Assembly (NCBI GenBank): GCA_002356455.1
Contig: AP017968.1
Coordinates: 310,001 to 374,000, forward strand
Length of the DNA stretch: 64,000 nt
Direction: 5' to 3'
From: Fusobacterium varium
GTDB lineage: Bacteria > Fusobacteriota > Fusobacteriia > Fusobacteriales > Fusobacteriaceae
Every line of letters starts with the position of its first letter. The first letter of the stretch is position 1. Of this stretch, positions 19,234-28,304 are shown piece by piece. The notes under the pieces are model-generated. The model saw nothing but the letters and a program-made list of their open reading frames with translations, made no database searches and was not told where the DNA came from. Both the position numbers and the translations under genes were made by a program.

Positions 19234-20409
19234 ATGCCACACTATAAATATACAGCTTATGATATTAAAGGGAGAAAATGCAGAGGAAAAAAAGAATTTT
19301 CAAATGAAAAAGAATTTAGAAAATTTTTAAAAAGCAAAAAAATGCTATTGATTCAATTTGAAATTTTGAAGAAAAATAAAAAGATATCTAGGGGAGAGAT
19401 ACTATCTTTTACCAGAGAATTGAAAATAATGTTGGAAAGCAGAATAAGTATAATAGAAGCCTTGAAAATTTTGGAAGAACAATATGAGAGCAGCACATTT
19501 GGAGGGATTATATTTGATATAAGAAAAGATATATTAAATGGAAGTTCCATAGGAGAAGCTTTTAAAGTACATAGGAATATCTTTGGAAATTTTTATGTAG
19601 ATTTATTATACCTGGGAGAAATATCAGGAAAAATCACTGAAAATTTAGAGAGAATATCAATGAATCAGGAACTAGAAAATAAAATAAGAAAAAAGATGAT
19701 AGAAGCTCTTTTTTATCCATGTATAGTGATAGTTTTTTCTATAATAGTAGTGATATTTTTAATGCTTTATGTACTTCCTAATTTTGTAGATATGTTCAAT
19801 GAAAGTGGAACAGAGCTTCCTTTTATTACTCAAATTTTAATGAGCATAAGTAAAAATATTCATTATACAGCTTTTTTATTTATATGTATATGTGTAGTAA
19901 TAATTTATATAAGAAAGAAAATAAAAAATAATATGACAAACAAGTATGATAAATTTATGATGAAAATACCATTATACAGCAGTATTATGATAAAAAATAT
20001 AATAATAAGATTTTCTAAGAATATGGCATTGATGATGGAATCTGGAATGTTAATAACAGAGATACTTGAGCTTATGAAGGAAAGTTTTGACAATACTATT
20101 GTAAAAAAAGATATAGAAGATATGAAATATAATATTATTTCTGGTAAAGGAATAGCAGAGTCACTTAAGCAGCTGGAAATATATTCAGATAAATATCAAA
20201 AAATGGTGGTAATAGGAGAAGAAAGCGGAGAATTAGTAAATATGTTTCATAAAATATCTCAACTATGCCAAGAAGAATTAGAAAACTATATAGGAAGAAT
20301 ATTAATTTTAGTAGAACCAGCAATGATAACCATATTGGGATTGATATTAGGAACTGTGATTATAGCTATTTATCTTCCTATATTTAATTTGTCAGATGTA
20401 ATTAAATAA
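19234..20409 (+). CDS. Inner-membrane platform protein (GspF/PilC family)
   Basis: A 391-residue protein with two copies of the T2SF domain, each ending in membrane helices (about residues 160-190, 205-230 and 360-385). Motifs LTFTRELKIMLESRISIIEALKIL-like (here SFTRELKIMLESRIS) and the second-half SKNMALMMESGMLITEIL and MVVIGEESGELVNM are diagnostic of the family. It follows the ATPase by 12 bases and would form the rotor that the ATPase turns. Confidence 0.9.
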   Translation: MPHYKYTAYDIKGRKCRGKKEFSNEKEFRKFLKSKKMLLIQFEILKKNKKISRGEILSFTRELKIMLESRISIIEALKILEEQYESSTFGGIIFDIRKDILNGSSIGEAFKVHRNIFGNFYVDLLYLGEISGKITENLERISMNQELENKIRKKMIEALFYPCIVIVFSIIVVIFLMLYVLPNFVDMFNESGTELPFITQILMSISKNIHYTAFLFICICVVIIYIRKKIKNNMTNKYDKFMMKIPLYSSIMIKNIIIRFSKNMALMMESGMLITEILELMKESFDNTIVKKDIEDMKYNIISGKGIAESLKQLEIYSDKYQKMVVIGEESGELVNMFHKISQLCQEELENYIGRILILVEPAMITILGLILGTVIIAIYLPIFNLSDVIK

Positions 20410-20434
20410 AATATAAAAACTTGGAGGAGAGCAA

Positions 20435-20911
20435 ATGAAAAATGGAGGATTTACATTAATTGAACTGATAATAGCTGTGGCATTAGTTGGAATATTATCA
20501 AGTCTGGTGACACCTAAAGTGAGAATTCAATTAGCAAAAGGAAGGGATACAAAGGCTATATCATATCTGGGAGCTATGAGGACAGCAGCAGAATTGTACT
20601 ATATAGAAAAAGGAGAAGCTCCAACTACAGTGGGAGACCCTAGTGAAGCTGATGATAAAAAAGCAATAGAAAATATATTGCCTTATTTAGATCCAAAAGC
20701 TGAAGCTGTAATAAAAGAGGGAAAGATACAAATTGGTGGCAGCAGAAAAGATGAAAATGGAAAGATAACTTTTGGTGGAGAAATAAAGTTTACTTTTAAA
20801 AGTCCACAGCATGATGAAATTGCTAAAAGGGGAGATGGAGTATATATCTGGTTTGCTCCTACAGAAGAGCAGATATATGATGTACAGGGAAACAAATGGA
20901 TAGAATATTAA
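20435..20911 (+). CDS. Major pilin or pseudopilin (GspG/PilA-like)
   Basis: A 158-residue prepilin with a very short leader (MKNGG) and the canonical FTLIELIIAVALVGILSSLVTP helix, including Glu at +5. A strong GGAGGAG ribosome site precedes it, which suits a highly made subunit. The C-terminal part is globular, Gly/Asp-rich, without cysteines. It is the best candidate for the main fibre subunit of this operon. Confidence 0.88.
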   Translation: MKNGGFTLIELIIAVALVGILSSLVTPKVRIQLAKGRDTKAISYLGAMRTAAELYYIEKGEAPTTVGDPSEADDKKAIENILPYLDPKAEAVIKEGKIQIGGSRKDENGKITFGGEIKFTFKSPQHDEIAKRGDGVYIWFAPTEEQIYDVQGNKWIEY

Positions 20912-20923
20912 AAGGAGAAAAAT

Positions 20924-21376
20924 ATGGAAAATTTGCTTTTAATTCTTCTTCTTATTGTTTCTTTTATAATATTTGTAATAGATATAAAAAAATTATATAT
21001 TCCTAATACTATTAATATAATATTTTTTATAACTGCTGTCTGTTATAAAGGGATTGATATATATGAAATAGAAAAGGGAATACTAGGAGCAGGAGTTTAC
21101 ACTCTTCCACTGCTCTTTTTTTATGGATATGGGTCAGATATTTTAAAAAAAGAAGTTATGGGGTTTGGAGATATAAAACTTATGGCAGGAATTGGATATG
21201 TTCTTGGATATAGTGATTTTTATGCAGTTTATATTTATTATCTTGAAACTTTCATTATAGCTGCTATTTTTGGAATGTTATATATTATAAAGAAAAAAAC
21301 AGCAAGTGGAGAAATTGCTTTTTCTCCTTTTTTGCTTTTCTCTTTTTACTGTATATTATTTATGGAGAAAATATGA
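20924..21376 (+). CDS. Prepilin peptidase (A24 family), short form without methylase domain
   Basis: A 150-residue membrane aspartyl protease with the two catalytic Asp regions: FVIDIKKLYIPNTIN near residue 20 and GFGDIKLMAG near residue 85 (GxGD motif). It lacks the N-terminal N-methyltransferase domain of PilD/GspO, as do archaeal and some Gram-positive A24 enzymes, so the processed pilins may stay unmethylated. It sits between the pilin and minor pseudopilin genes and overlaps the next gene by four bases (ATGA). Confidence 0.85.
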   Translation: MENLLLILLLIVSFIIFVIDIKKLYIPNTINIIFFITAVCYKGIDIYEIEKGILGAGVYTLPLLFFYGYGSDILKKEVMGFGDIKLMAGIGYVLGYSDFYAVYIYYLETFIIAAIFGMLYIIKKKTASGEIAFSPFLLFSFYCILFMEKI

Positions 21377-21810
21377 GAGGTAGAGCTTTTTCTTTTGTAG
21401 AGGTAATTATATCCATGGGCTTGTTTTTAATAACTATATTTCCTATTATGGAGCTTAATAGAGAAATATTAAAAATAAACAGAAAATATATGGAGATAGA
21501 ACAAAGCGAGAAAAATTTTCATTTATTTGAAAAAACTATAATATCAAAGGGTTATAAATTTTTATTGCTAAATTTAGGAAATTATGAATACATAGTTGCA
21601 GAAAATCAAAATGTAAATCATATTTTAGGTGATATAAAATTTTTATATGAAAATAATAAAGATGAAAAAATATTACTTTCTATAAATAAAATAATATTTA
21701 GTGATGAAATTGAGCAGAATAATTTTGTGATTTTAAAAATGGAATTTCATAGTAAAAATAAGGTATTTAAAAAAGAGAAACTAATATCAGAATATGATGA
21801 ATATTATTAG
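21373..21810 (+). CDS. Minor pseudopilin (GspI-like)
   Basis: A 145-residue protein with leader MRGRA, then FSFVEVIISMGLFLITIFPI with Glu at +5; the residue before the cut is Ala rather than Gly, which prepilin peptidases tolerate. The rest is unremarkable. Coupled to the peptidase gene by the ATGA overlap. Confidence 0.75.
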   Translation: MRGRAFSFVEVIISMGLFLITIFPIMELNREILKINRKYMEIEQSEKNFHLFEKTIISKGYKFLLLNLGNYEYIVAENQNVNHILGDIKFLYENNKDEKILLSINKIIFSDEIEQNNFVILKMEFHSKNKVFKKEKLISEYDEYY

Positions 21811-21817
21811 GAGAAAA

Positions 21818-22420
21818 ATGTATAAGAAAAAAATAAAAGGAATAACTCTTTTAGAAACAATGATTTCTTTAGGAATAATGGGAATATTTTTACTTCTTTC
21901 TTTTCCTGTCATGAAAATTATTTATAAAACAGAAAATTTTTTTGTAAGTGAAAGAAATTCAGCAAGAAATAGTTCAAGAATAATAGAAATTATTGAAAAA
22001 GATATAAAAGAAAGCTGTTTTGGAAATAAAGAATATATTGGAAAAGAGTATTTGAGCAATGGAAAAGAAATATTTGAAAATTTAGGTTATATTAGAAACC
22101 CATTGAGAGAAGAATTTTTTAAAGCAAAAATAGAAAAAGGAAATATGCTGTTTTTAGAGATACCATTTGTCAAGGATAACACAGTTTTATCTAAATATAT
22201 TATTTATAGATTTTATACTGGAAGTTTACAGATTATGGAGTGCAGTTTATTCAATGGAAATATTTTTGTAGAAAATACAGAAAATATACTAGAAGAAGTA
22301 GATGGATATTTTGAAAGAGATAAAAATGGAATAATAGTAAATTTGCAAATAAGAAATAGTAAAGAAAAAATAAAAAAAACATTGAAAGGCTATGAACTTA
22401 TAGGAAAGAAATATGAATAG
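21818..22420 (+). CDS. Minor pseudopilin (GspJ-like)
   Basis: A 200-residue protein with leader MYKKKIKG and ITLLETMISLGIMGIFLLLSF, Glu at +5. The ATG at 21818 is chosen because TTAGGAG is four bases upstream, whereas an in-frame ATG at 21794 lies inside the previous gene without a site. The globular part is too diverged to assign exactly; GspJ is suggested by operon order and size. Confidence 0.72.
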   Translation: MYKKKIKGITLLETMISLGIMGIFLLLSFPVMKIIYKTENFFVSERNSARNSSRIIEIIEKDIKESCFGNKEYIGKEYLSNGKEIFENLGYIRNPLREEFFKAKIEKGNMLFLEIPFVKDNTVLSKYIIYRFYTGSLQIMECSLFNGNIFVENTENILEEVDGYFERDKNGIIVNLQIRNSKEKIKKTLKGYELIGKKYE

Positions 22421-23000
22421 AAAAGCTTTTTTACTTTTGATAACAATCTTTTTAATAACTTTTATAATGGGAAGTTTTCTTGTGGGATATAGAATGACTC
22501 ACACTAGAGGAAAAAAATTAATAAGCAGACTTAATGCTTTAAAAATTAAGGAAAAAAAAGAAATTTTACATACTTTAGCTTATCATGAACTATATAAAAT
22601 AGATAAATGTATAAAAGAAGGGAAGTATGAGGACAGTATAGATTTTTTTGCCAAAAGTAATGATAAAAAAAGGGTATGGATGAAAAAGAAAGATGAGGCA
22701 CTTCACTCAAGTTATGGAGGATATACTCTGCAAAAATTTTTATATAATAATTCTGAAGAGATTTATCCCAGCAGTACAGGGGAAATATATGAAAGAATAT
22801 TAGATAAATTACAAAGCCATTTTGTAGAAAAAAGAAAGTTCACAGCAAAGATGGAGAAAAGGGTTAAATCTAGTGAACTTGATACGGAAGTAATATTTAT
22901 TGCTGTAATAAATATAGAATATGAATTTGAAAATGGTGATATAAATAGAGCAGATGCAGAATATGTAAAGGAGTTTGTGGTATCGGAAAATGTTCAATAA
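22413..23000 (+). CDS. Minor pseudopilin-like protein (GspK/PilX position)
   Basis: A 195-residue protein starting MNRKAFLLLITIFLITFIMGSFLVGYRM, a basic leader followed by a hydrophobic helix but with no clear +5 Glu, as in GspK, where +5 is not Glu. The start overlaps the preceding stop by eight bases. Position in the operon between GspJ-like and GspL-like genes supports a tip-complex role. Confidence 0.6.
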   Translation: MNRKAFLLLITIFLITFIMGSFLVGYRMTHTRGKKLISRLNALKIKEKKEILHTLAYHELYKIDKCIKEGKYEDSIDFFAKSNDKKRVWMKKKDEALHSSYGGYTLQKFLYNNSEEIYPSSTGEIYERILDKLQSHFVEKRKFTAKMEKRVKSSELDTEVIFIAVINIEYEFENGDINRADAEYVKEFVVSENVQ

Positions 23001-24213
23001 CTTTTTAAAAAGAGAAAAAAATATCCTTTTTTCATTGGAGGATATGAAAAATATAAAAAAGGGAATTCTAGTGCTTGAAAGTGAATACTTTGAAATAATA
23101 AAAATAATATTAGAAGAAGATTTAGATGAACGAGAAAGAGAATATGAAATAGAAGAGCAGTTGGAGAATAGAATAATAAATTATGAGGCACTAGATTATG
23201 TAGAGAAAGAAATTCTTTTGGAGAAGAAAGATGGAACAGAAGAAATTCTTATAATACTTATTAAAAGAGAAAAGATATATGAGATAGCAGACAGAGTAAG
23301 AGGACAAAATATAGAGCTTAAAGGAATAATTCCAGTTTTTCTTTTAAAATATATTTCAGGCAGAAATAAAAAAAATGAGATTTTTCTGGATATGGGAATA
23401 GGCAGAACTTCAGCTGTAGTTTTTAAAGATAATAAATTAAAGGATATAGTGACTATAGATATAGAAAAAAATGAGGTGCTTTATTCTCAAGAAGAATTTA
23501 ATGAATTATTAGAAAGAATAGCTTTTTCCATTGAAGAAGAAAATTTTGATAATATAGAAAAAATAACTGTTTATGAAAAAGATAGGGAATTAGAAAGTTT
23601 TATAGAGAAAAGTAAATTTTATAGAAAAGAAACAGTGGTAGAAAACTGGAAAAATTATGAAATGACCTTTAATAAAAGTTTTGATTTTATTCCGTTAGAA
23701 TATAGAAAAGGAATGGAACAGAGAAAATATATAAAGTATGGAACCGTTATTTTGACAATAATTTTGATTATAGAATTTTTCTTATTTTTCTTTTTTACAA
23801 ATGTAAGAAATAATAAAATGAAAAGTATAGAAAATATGGAAAGGGATTTAGGAAGTCTCAGAGGACAAATAGAAAAAAATAGACAGGAAATAAAAAAAAT
23901 TGAAAATTTTAAAGATAAAAAAAGCAAGTTAATAAAAAAAATGAATTTTGGAAAATTTAAAATGTATGAAATTCTAGAAGAATTAAAAAAATGTAAATCA
24001 TCACAAATCTATTTTGTTGGACTAGAATATGATGGGAAAAATACATTGAAGGTAATTGGAAGGGCAGCAGAAGAAAAAGAAATTTATGAATTTGAAAAAA
24101 ATATTCTGAAAAATAATGATTTCTTTTATTTAAATCATGATTATATAAAAAAGCAGGAGTATGATTATGAGTTTCAAATGGATATAGGAGTAAAAAATGA
24201 AAGGAATAAGTAA
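22990..24213 (+). CDS. GspL / PilM-PilN-like assembly protein
   Basis: A 407-residue protein with an actin-like cytoplasmic region (about 1-245; FLDMGIGRTSAVVF is the phosphate-loop-like motif at about residue 135), one membrane helix (about 253-275, IILIIEFFLFFFF) and a short periplasmic coiled coil plus PilN-like fold. GspL has this layout in one chain, while PilM and PilN are separate proteins. The start is uncertain: the ATG at 22990 has no close ribosome site and a TTG at 22975 adjoins AAGGAG too tightly; both overlap the preceding gene. Confidence 0.75.
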   Translation: MFNNFLKREKNILFSLEDMKNIKKGILVLESEYFEIIKIILEEDLDEREREYEIEEQLENRIINYEALDYVEKEILLEKKDGTEEILIILIKREKIYEIADRVRGQNIELKGIIPVFLLKYISGRNKKNEIFLDMGIGRTSAVVFKDNKLKDIVTIDIEKNEVLYSQEEFNELLERIAFSIEEENFDNIEKITVYEKDRELESFIEKSKFYRKETVVENWKNYEMTFNKSFDFIPLEYRKGMEQRKYIKYGTVILTIILIIEFFLFFFFTNVRNNKMKSIENMERDLGSLRGQIEKNRQEIKKIENFKDKKSKLIKKMNFGKFKMYEILEELKKCKSSQIYFVGLEYDGKNTLKVIGRAAEEKEIYEFEKNILKNNDFFYLNHDYIKKQEYDYEFQMDIGVKNERNK

Positions 24214-25009
24214 TCTTCAGTTGACAGAATGGAAGGAAAAAGTAATAGCTTTTATTTTTATTGGACTTTGGATGATATTGACCTACAAATTTATAATAGA
24301 GCCATATAATGAAATTCAAAGTAAAAAAAAACAAAAACTATCATTAGAAGTTAAAGTAAAAAAAGCTGAAAAAGAATTGGAAGAAGTCAAAAAAATATAT
24401 CAAAAAAAGTCTGGAGAAAATAAAAAAGAAAAAACTGAGTACGAAATATATGAAAAAACTCTTTTAGAAAGAGGTTTTCAAAATTCTGGAAAAATGGAGG
24501 AATACATATATCAAAAATCAAAAGAAAATAAGATAATTATAGAAGTTATAGGAGGTATAGAGAAAAATGGAACTACAGAGAAGGAAAGAAAAGGAAAAGT
24601 ATATATTCCCTATTCCATAGGTGGAGAAGAAAAAAATATTTTAAAATGGATTAAAGAAATTGAAAGTTCAGAAAAATTGATATCATTTACAGATACTCCT
24701 TTTCAATTTTGTAAAAATGAGAATAATATAAAAATTAATTTAAAGATATCTGGCTACATTCTTAATGATACACCTAAAGAAAAAAATACAAAAATTACTG
24801 AAAAAGAGAAAATTTTTTATACATATAATGAGAAAGAAATAATGACAGAGAAAAATATAATTGAAATAAATGGGAAAATATATATGATAATAAGATTTAA
24901 GAATGGAAAAAGAAAAATATTTACTCATGGAGAGGAAATAAAAAAAGATAGTGAGCAGTATATACTGAGGATAGAAGATAATGAATTATATTTAGAAAAA
25001 AAGATTTAA
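24197..25009 (+). CDS. GspM / PilO-like assembly protein
   Basis: A 270-residue protein with a single N-terminal membrane helix (about residues 15-33), a Lys/Glu-rich coiled coil (about 40-75) and a small periplasmic ferredoxin-like region around KGKVYIPYSIGGEEKNILKWIKEIE, the PilO signature. The C-terminal 70 residues (IIEINGKIYMIIRFKNGKRKIFTHGEE) resemble the short beta segment of PilP/GspC-type linkers to the secretin. It overlaps the GspL-like gene by 17 bases; AGGAG lies upstream. Confidence 0.72.
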   Translation: MKGISNLQLTEWKEKVIAFIFIGLWMILTYKFIIEPYNEIQSKKKQKLSLEVKVKKAEKELEEVKKIYQKKSGENKKEKTEYEIYEKTLLERGFQNSGKMEEYIYQKSKENKIIIEVIGGIEKNGTTEKERKGKVYIPYSIGGEEKNILKWIKEIESSEKLISFTDTPFQFCKNENNIKINLKISGYILNDTPKEKNTKITEKEKIFYTYNEKEIMTEKNIIEINGKIYMIIRFKNGKRKIFTHGEEIKKDSEQYILRIEDNELYLEKKI

Positions 25010-25029
25010 AAAATAAACAGGGAGAAAGT

Positions 25030-26721
25030 ATGAAAAAAAATCTTGTACTTTTATTAATTTTTTTTATTTGTTATAATATTTATGGACAAATGGAAAATAC
25101 TTCTTTAAAAGAAATAAAGCTTGAACAAGAACTTGAATTAAAAAATGTAGTTCTTTCAGATGCATTGGCAGTTATATCTAAAGAAAGTAAAATGACTGTA
25201 ATAGCAGATGATAAAGCTAAAGATATAATTTTGGATCTTTTCTTTGCTAAAGGAGAAAATTTTGAAAATATATTAGATGGAATTGCTATAACTAACAATT
25301 TGAAAATAAGCAATATAGATGAAATGCTGGTTTTGTCTAAAAGAAATTCAAATATATCTGGGGAAATGGCCTTAGGAGGAAGAGTCCTTATAGATGGTTA
25401 TGATAAAGGTATAGAAGGGGTAAAAATAACTGTTCAAAAAAGTTCTTCAGTTCCAACTTATACTACATATGGAGGAAATTTTGTTATAAATGATTTAAAT
25501 CCTGGAATATATGTGGTAAAATTTGAGAAGAAAGGATTTCTTACATCAGGGCAGATAATAAATATTGATAAAAACATAAATACTGTTACTGTTTCAATGG
25601 AAAGAAATAAAAACAGTTCTGAAAAGATAAGAGAAGAAAAACAGATTAATGGTGTTATGGAGAAAACTTTTATTAATGGAGAAGAATTTTACGCTGAAAG
25701 AATAAAACTGGTAAATATATCAGCAGATGAAGTAAGCAGTATATTGAAAAATTCTTTTGGTGATGGGATAAGAGTATCTTCTATACCAAAAATGAATATG
25801 ATAATAATAGTAGGAAAAAAAGATAGTACAGTATCCGCTGTAAGATTTGTAAAAGAACTGGATAGAGAAATACAGCAGGTAAGAATAACTTCACAAATAC
25901 TGGATGTGACGGACAATTTATTTGAAAATTTAGGGTTTGACTGGCTGTACAATAACACTGGAAGTATAGAAAAAAGTAATGGACTGGATATTTCATTAAT
26001 AGGAAAAGCAGCAGTAGAGGGAGCAGGAATAAGTTTTGGTTCTGGAATAAATTTAGTAAGACAATTTAATGATGGAAATGATATACTTGGTCTTGGAATA
26101 AATCTTTTGCAAGCTACTCAGGATTTAGTAATAAGTGCTATGCCATCTATACTTGTAGCTGATGGAGAAGAGGGAGAATTTAAAATAACAGAAGAAGTAA
26201 TAGTTGGTGAAGAAAAAAAAGAAAATGACAATACAGAGAAGACAACTTATACACCGCTATTCAGAGAAGCTGGAATAATACTTAAAGTAAAACCTTTAAT
26301 TAAGGAAAATGGAACAATATTTTTAAAAGTAATGATAGAAGTGAGTAACTTCAGATTAAAGAAAAGTGAACAGGAAAATATGACTTCTGAAGGAGGAACA
26401 TATAATTCAGAGGGAGGCTCTAAAATAGGGAGAAGTATAGAAACTACTGTAAAAATGAAAGATGGTGAAACAATTTTTATAGGTGGACTTAAAAGAGCAA
26501 TAGTTCAAAACCTAGACAGCAGAGTACCTTTTCTTGGAACGATCCCTGTAATAAATATTTTTTTTAAAAACCAATCTGTCAAAAGGGAAATAACTGATAT
26601 ATACATAAAATTAAAAGTTGATATAGAAAAAGATAGTTGGGAAAAAGATAGTTTTGATAAAATAGAATTGCATCAAAAAATTAAAGATATAAAAGATAGA
26701 AAAATATACCCTGTATTCTAG
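25030..26721 (+). CDS. Secretin (GspD/PilQ family) with an inserted carboxypeptidase-regulatory-like domain
   Basis: A 563-residue outer-membrane channel protein. A signal peptide (1-19) is followed by an STN/N0-like domain (about 25-105), then an unusual Gly-rich beta-sandwich (about 115-195, with YGGNFVINDLNPGIYVVKFEKKGF) that looks like a CarboxypepD_reg or PEGA module, then one secretin N domain (about 220-290) and the C-terminal secretin barrel (about 290-545) with SAMPSILVADGEEGEF and the terminal GGLKRAIVQNLDSRVPFLGTIP motif. It ends the assembly gene set, giving a complete route from inner to outer membrane. Confidence 0.88.
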   Translation: MKKNLVLLLIFFICYNIYGQMENTSLKEIKLEQELELKNVVLSDALAVISKESKMTVIADDKAKDIILDLFFAKGENFENILDGIAITNNLKISNIDEMLVLSKRNSNISGEMALGGRVLIDGYDKGIEGVKITVQKSSSVPTYTTYGGNFVINDLNPGIYVVKFEKKGFLTSGQIINIDKNINTVTVSMERNKNSSEKIREEKQINGVMEKTFINGEEFYAERIKLVNISADEVSSILKNSFGDGIRVSSIPKMNMIIIVGKKDSTVSAVRFVKELDREIQQVRITSQILDVTDNLFENLGFDWLYNNTGSIEKSNGLDISLIGKAAVEGAGISFGSGINLVRQFNDGNDILGLGINLLQATQDLVISAMPSILVADGEEGEFKITEEVIVGEEKKENDNTEKTTYTPLFREAGIILKVKPLIKENGTIFLKVMIEVSNFRLKKSEQENMTSEGGTYNSEGGSKIGRSIETTVKMKDGETIFIGGLKRAIVQNLDSRVPFLGTIPVINIFFKNQSVKREITDIYIKLKVDIEKDSWEKDSFDKIELHQKIKDIKDRKIYPVF

Positions 26722-26741
26722 CAGGAAGCAAGGAGAATTTT

Positions 26742-27740
26742 ATGGAGAAAAAGAATAATTTTGACTTGAAAAAAATACTGGATAATTTTAAGAACATAAA
26801 AATAGGAGTAGTTGGAGATTTGATGTTGGATGACTATATCTATGGAAGTGTAGATAGAATATCTCCAGAAGCACCTGTGCCAGTAGTCAATGTATTAGAA
26901 GAAAAATTTGTGTTAGGAGGGGCAGCAAACGTTGTGAATAATTTAGCTTTTCTAGGTGCACAGACTATCTGTTTTGGTGTTATTGGAAATGATTCTAATG
27001 GGGATAGACTTATGGGAGCATTTGCAGATAAACATATAGATGTATCTGGACTCATAAGAAGTAAGGACAGAACCACTATTGTAAAAAGAAGAGTAATTGG
27101 AGGAAATCAGCAGTTATTAAGAATAGACTGGGAAGATATAACCCCAATATCTACATTTTTAGAATATGCTCTCCTTAAAAATATAGAATCAAAAATAGAT
27201 GAATTAGATGCAGTAATACTTTCAGACTATGATAAAGGAGTGCTTACTCCAATGGTAGCAAAAGAGATAGTAAGAATGTGCAGAGAAAGAGGAAAAATAG
27301 TAACAGTAGATCCTAAACCTAAAAATGCAGTAAACTATACAGGAGCAACATCTATAACTCCTAATAGAAAAGAAGCTTTGGAATGTCTTGGCCTGAAAAG
27401 ATCAGATGATATGGAAGCTGTTGGAAAAGAACTTAAAGCAAAACTTCAGCTTGATAATCTTCTTCTTACTAGAAGTGAAGAGGGAATGAGTCTTTTCTTA
27501 GACAATGATGAAGTTATAACTATACCAACTTTTGCAAAAGAGGTATATGATGTAACAGGAGCAGGGGATACAGTAATATCTGTATTCACATTGGCTGGAG
27601 CTTCTGGAGTTTCATGGCATGAGGCTGCAAAAATAGCCAATACAGCAGCTGGAGTAGTAGTTGGAAAGATGGGAACTTCTACTGTAACTAAAGATGAAGT
27701 ACTTGAATTTTATAACAGAATTTATGAGAGATGGGAATAG
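26742..27740 (+). CDS. hldE1: D-glycero-beta-D-manno-heptose-7-phosphate kinase (HldE domain I / RfaE1)
   Basis: A 332-residue PfkB-family sugar kinase with the RfaE N-terminal signature GDLMLDDYIYGSVDRISPEAPVPV and the anion-hole/catalytic motif DVTGAGDTVIS near residue 270. It phosphorylates heptose-7-phosphate for ADP-heptose used in lipopolysaccharide core. The adenylyltransferase domain is absent, so it must be encoded elsewhere. It lies 20 bases after the secretin gene and may be cotranscribed with it and with ispF. Confidence 0.9.
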   Translation: MEKKNNFDLKKILDNFKNIKIGVVGDLMLDDYIYGSVDRISPEAPVPVVNVLEEKFVLGGAANVVNNLAFLGAQTICFGVIGNDSNGDRLMGAFADKHIDVSGLIRSKDRTTIVKRRVIGGNQQLLRIDWEDITPISTFLEYALLKNIESKIDELDAVILSDYDKGVLTPMVAKEIVRMCRERGKIVTVDPKPKNAVNYTGATSITPNRKEALECLGLKRSDDMEAVGKELKAKLQLDNLLLTRSEEGMSLFLDNDEVITIPTFAKEVYDVTGAGDTVISVFTLAGASGVSWHEAAKIANTAAGVVVGKMGTSTVTKDEVLEFYNRIYERWE

Positions 27741-27747
27741 TGATATA

Positions 27748-28221
27748 ATGATAAGAATTGGAAATGGATATGATGTACATATACTTACAGAAGGAAGAAA
27801 ACTAGTACTTGGAGGAATAGAAATTCCTCATACTAAAGGGGTATTGGGACATTCTGATGGAGATGTATTGGTCCATGCAGTAATGGATGCAATGCTTGGA
27901 GCATTGGCTCTGGGAGATATAGGACAACATTTTCCTGATACAGATATGAAATATGAGAACATAGACAGTACTATACTTTTAAAAAGGGTAAAGGAATTGG
28001 TTGCTGAAAGAGGATATAAAATAATTAATCTTGATTCTATAATAGTTTTACAAAAGCCAAAAGTAAAACCATATATAGAAGCTATGAGAAAAAGAATTGC
28101 AGAAGTACTGGAAATAGATGTAGAACAGGTAAGTATAAAAGCTACTACTGAGGAAAAATTAGGCTTCACAGGAGATGAAAGTGGAGTAAAATCTTACTGT
28201 GTTGTACTTTTAGAAAAATAG
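27748..28221 (+). CDS. ispF: 2-C-methyl-D-erythritol 2,4-cyclodiphosphate synthase
   Basis: A 157-residue trimeric enzyme of the MEP isoprenoid pathway. GNGYDVH carries the zinc ligands Asp and His, GHSDGDVLVHAVMDA the third His, and the C terminus has ATTEEKLGFTG. The ATG at 27748, seven bases after the heptose kinase stop, gives the standard N terminus MIRIGNGYDVH; a longer in-frame reading from 27694 overlaps that gene and has no family support. Confidence 0.95.
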   Translation: MIRIGNGYDVHILTEGRKLVLGGIEIPHTKGVLGHSDGDVLVHAVMDAMLGALALGDIGQHFPDTDMKYENIDSTILLKRVKELVAERGYKIINLDSIIVLQKPKVKPYIEAMRKRIAEVLEIDVEQVSIKATTEEKLGFTGDESGVKSYCVVLLEK

Positions 28222-28231
28222 ATTATTAAGT

Positions 28232-28290
28232 TGAGGATGATTAAAAAGTTAGAATAAAATTCTGCTTATGAGTCATCCTCATATTTTTTA
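28232..28290 (+). terminator. Terminator after ispF
   Basis: The arms TGAGGATGA (28232-28240) and TCATCCTCA (28273-28281) pair over nine bases and are followed by ATATTTTTT. The long loop makes it a moderate terminator, placed just before the next gene's ribosome site. Confidence 0.55.
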
Positions 28291-28304
28291 CAGGAGGAAA
28301 ATTT

